Position numbers and translations under genes: made by a program. From JBCAXA01 sp038749025 (GTDB lineage: Bacteria; Pseudomonadota; Gammaproteobacteria; Steroidobacterales; Woeseiaceae): a stretch of 64,000 bases of DNA. Position 1 is the stretch's first letter. Every line of letters begins with the position of its first letter. The stretch covers positions 107,513 to 171,512 of the forward strand of contig JBCDIL010000007.1 in the NCBI GenBank assembly GCA_038749025.1, given 5' to 3'. The notes under the pieces are model-generated. The model made no database searches, had not been told where the DNA came from, and worked only from the letters and a program-made list of their open reading frames with translations. Shown here in pieces: positions 63,520 to 64,000 of this stretch.

Positions 63520-63632
63520 TTCTGTGCGCGGAGTCTTGACGGCCGTTAACCCCCTCTTTGCTATACTTTCGTTATCGTATCTGAAGCGCCCGACCTTCGT
63601 CGGCGTGCGGTAATGAGCAGGAGTCTCGGGCA

Positions 63633-64000
63633 ATGAACACGCACCGTCGCGCGCGCCAGCGCGGCTTTACGCTGATCGAAATCATGGTGGTCGTCGTGAT
63701 CATCGGTATCCTGGCCGCATTGATCGCGCCGAACGTCATTGGCCGTGTTGGTGATGCACAAGCCACCAAGGTGAAAAACGACATTCGCAATATCGAGGCG
63801 GCGCTGAACCTGTTTCGACTCGACAACTTCCGCTACCCGTCCAACGAGCTTGGGTTAGAAGCGCTGGTCACGAACCCCAATGATCCGAGCATCAAGAATT
63901 GGAAAGCAGGCGGCTATCTGAATAGCATTCCGGTCGACCCTTGGGAAAACCCATACCAGTACCTATCGCCCGGCAGCAACGGTGAAATCGACATCTTCAC
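63633..64000 (+). CDS. gspG: Type II secretion major pseudopilin GspG, N-terminal part
   Basis: The frame starts at ATG 63633 with AGGAG ten bases upstream and continues past the end of the window (122 codons seen). The class III prepilin signal is RQRG-FTLIEIMVVVVIIGILAALI: the prepilin peptidase would cut after Gly, and Glu5 of the mature protein is present. The major-pseudopilin features follow: DIRNIEAALNLFRLDNFRYPSNELGLEALV and a PVDPWENPYQY loop close to the calcium-binding region. GspG forms the T2SS pseudopilus. The gene is divergent from a rhombosortase gene, whose substrates use this secretion route. Promoter-like TTGCTATACTTTCG lies near 63560. Confidence 0.94.
   Translation, partial: MNTHRRARQRGFTLIEIMVVVVIIGILAALIAPNVIGRVGDAQATKVKNDIRNIEAALNLFRLDNFRYPSNELGLEALVTNPNDPSIKNWKAGGYLNSIPVDPWENPYQYLSPGSNGEIDIF

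Noticed and set aside
1..64000. CRISPR arrays, tRNA/rRNA genes, insertion sequences, prophage
   Set aside because: I found no regularly spaced repeats, cloverleaf-like sequences, transposase or integrase frames, or phage genes on either strand by reading; a covariance-model and IS search would be needed to be certain.

Overview
The window reads as the chromosome of a free-living, probably marine, Gram-negative gammaproteobacterium. The evidence is a type II secretion pseudopilin, two long TonB-dependent receptors, an RND efflux operon, and the order fabD-fabG-acpP-fabF-pabC-mltG-tmk-holB-pilZ typical of gammaproteobacteria. Base composition looks moderately GC-rich throughout. Nearly all the sequence is coding, with many 4-bp start/stop overlaps and several convergent pairs whose stop codons overlap. 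I see no tRNA, rRNA, CRISPR array, insertion sequence or prophage. Placement below class (for example near Woeseiales, Chromatiales or Steroidobacterales) is only a guess.

Layout. 1-7017: the end of an EAL-domain gene, a minus-strand group (cupin, BNR lipoprotein, small exported protein, S9 peptidase), then YceI and a cytochrome b561-YceI fusion. 7050-23358: a galactoside-utilization locus. A FadR-type GntR regulator is followed by dgoD, an SDR (likely galactose dehydrogenase), dgoK, dgoA and an SMP-30 lactonase, then SapC, a tryptophan-halogenase-like flavoprotein and a TonB-dependent receptor, and finally GH42 beta-galactosidase, a sodium:solute symporter and GH36 alpha-galactosidase. Together these form a De Ley-Doudoroff route from outer-membrane uptake to pyruvate and glyceraldehyde 3-phosphate. 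Three intergenic regions share an AT-rich motif that may be the regulator's operator. The GH42 gene seems to start at a rare ATT codon.

23492-37373: a TMEM175-like channel, a membrane LytTR regulator divergent from an acyltransferase, an RND tripartite efflux operon, small enzymes and membrane proteins including glyoxalase I and panD, an MFS transporter and two bactofilins. 37533-45034: a probable nucleoside salvage locus with ribokinase, a 2-oxoglutarate-type dioxygenase, an MFS transporter, a nucleoside hydrolase and a large TonB-dependent receptor preceded by a long dyad.

45089-54685: a second exported S9 peptidase, a coiled-coil membrane protein, a glycerophosphodiesterase, a ferredoxin-NADP reductase-like flavoprotein, an isolated TIR-like (MTH538-type) protein, an EEP-family hydrolase, a FadB/FadJ-like beta-oxidation enzyme, a double cNMP-binding plus rhodanese fusion, and a PilZ protein. 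54701-64000: the tightly coupled fatty-acid, folate and cell-envelope operon. At its upstream end a rhombosortase takes the place of plsX-fabH, and it is divergent from gspG, which runs off the window.
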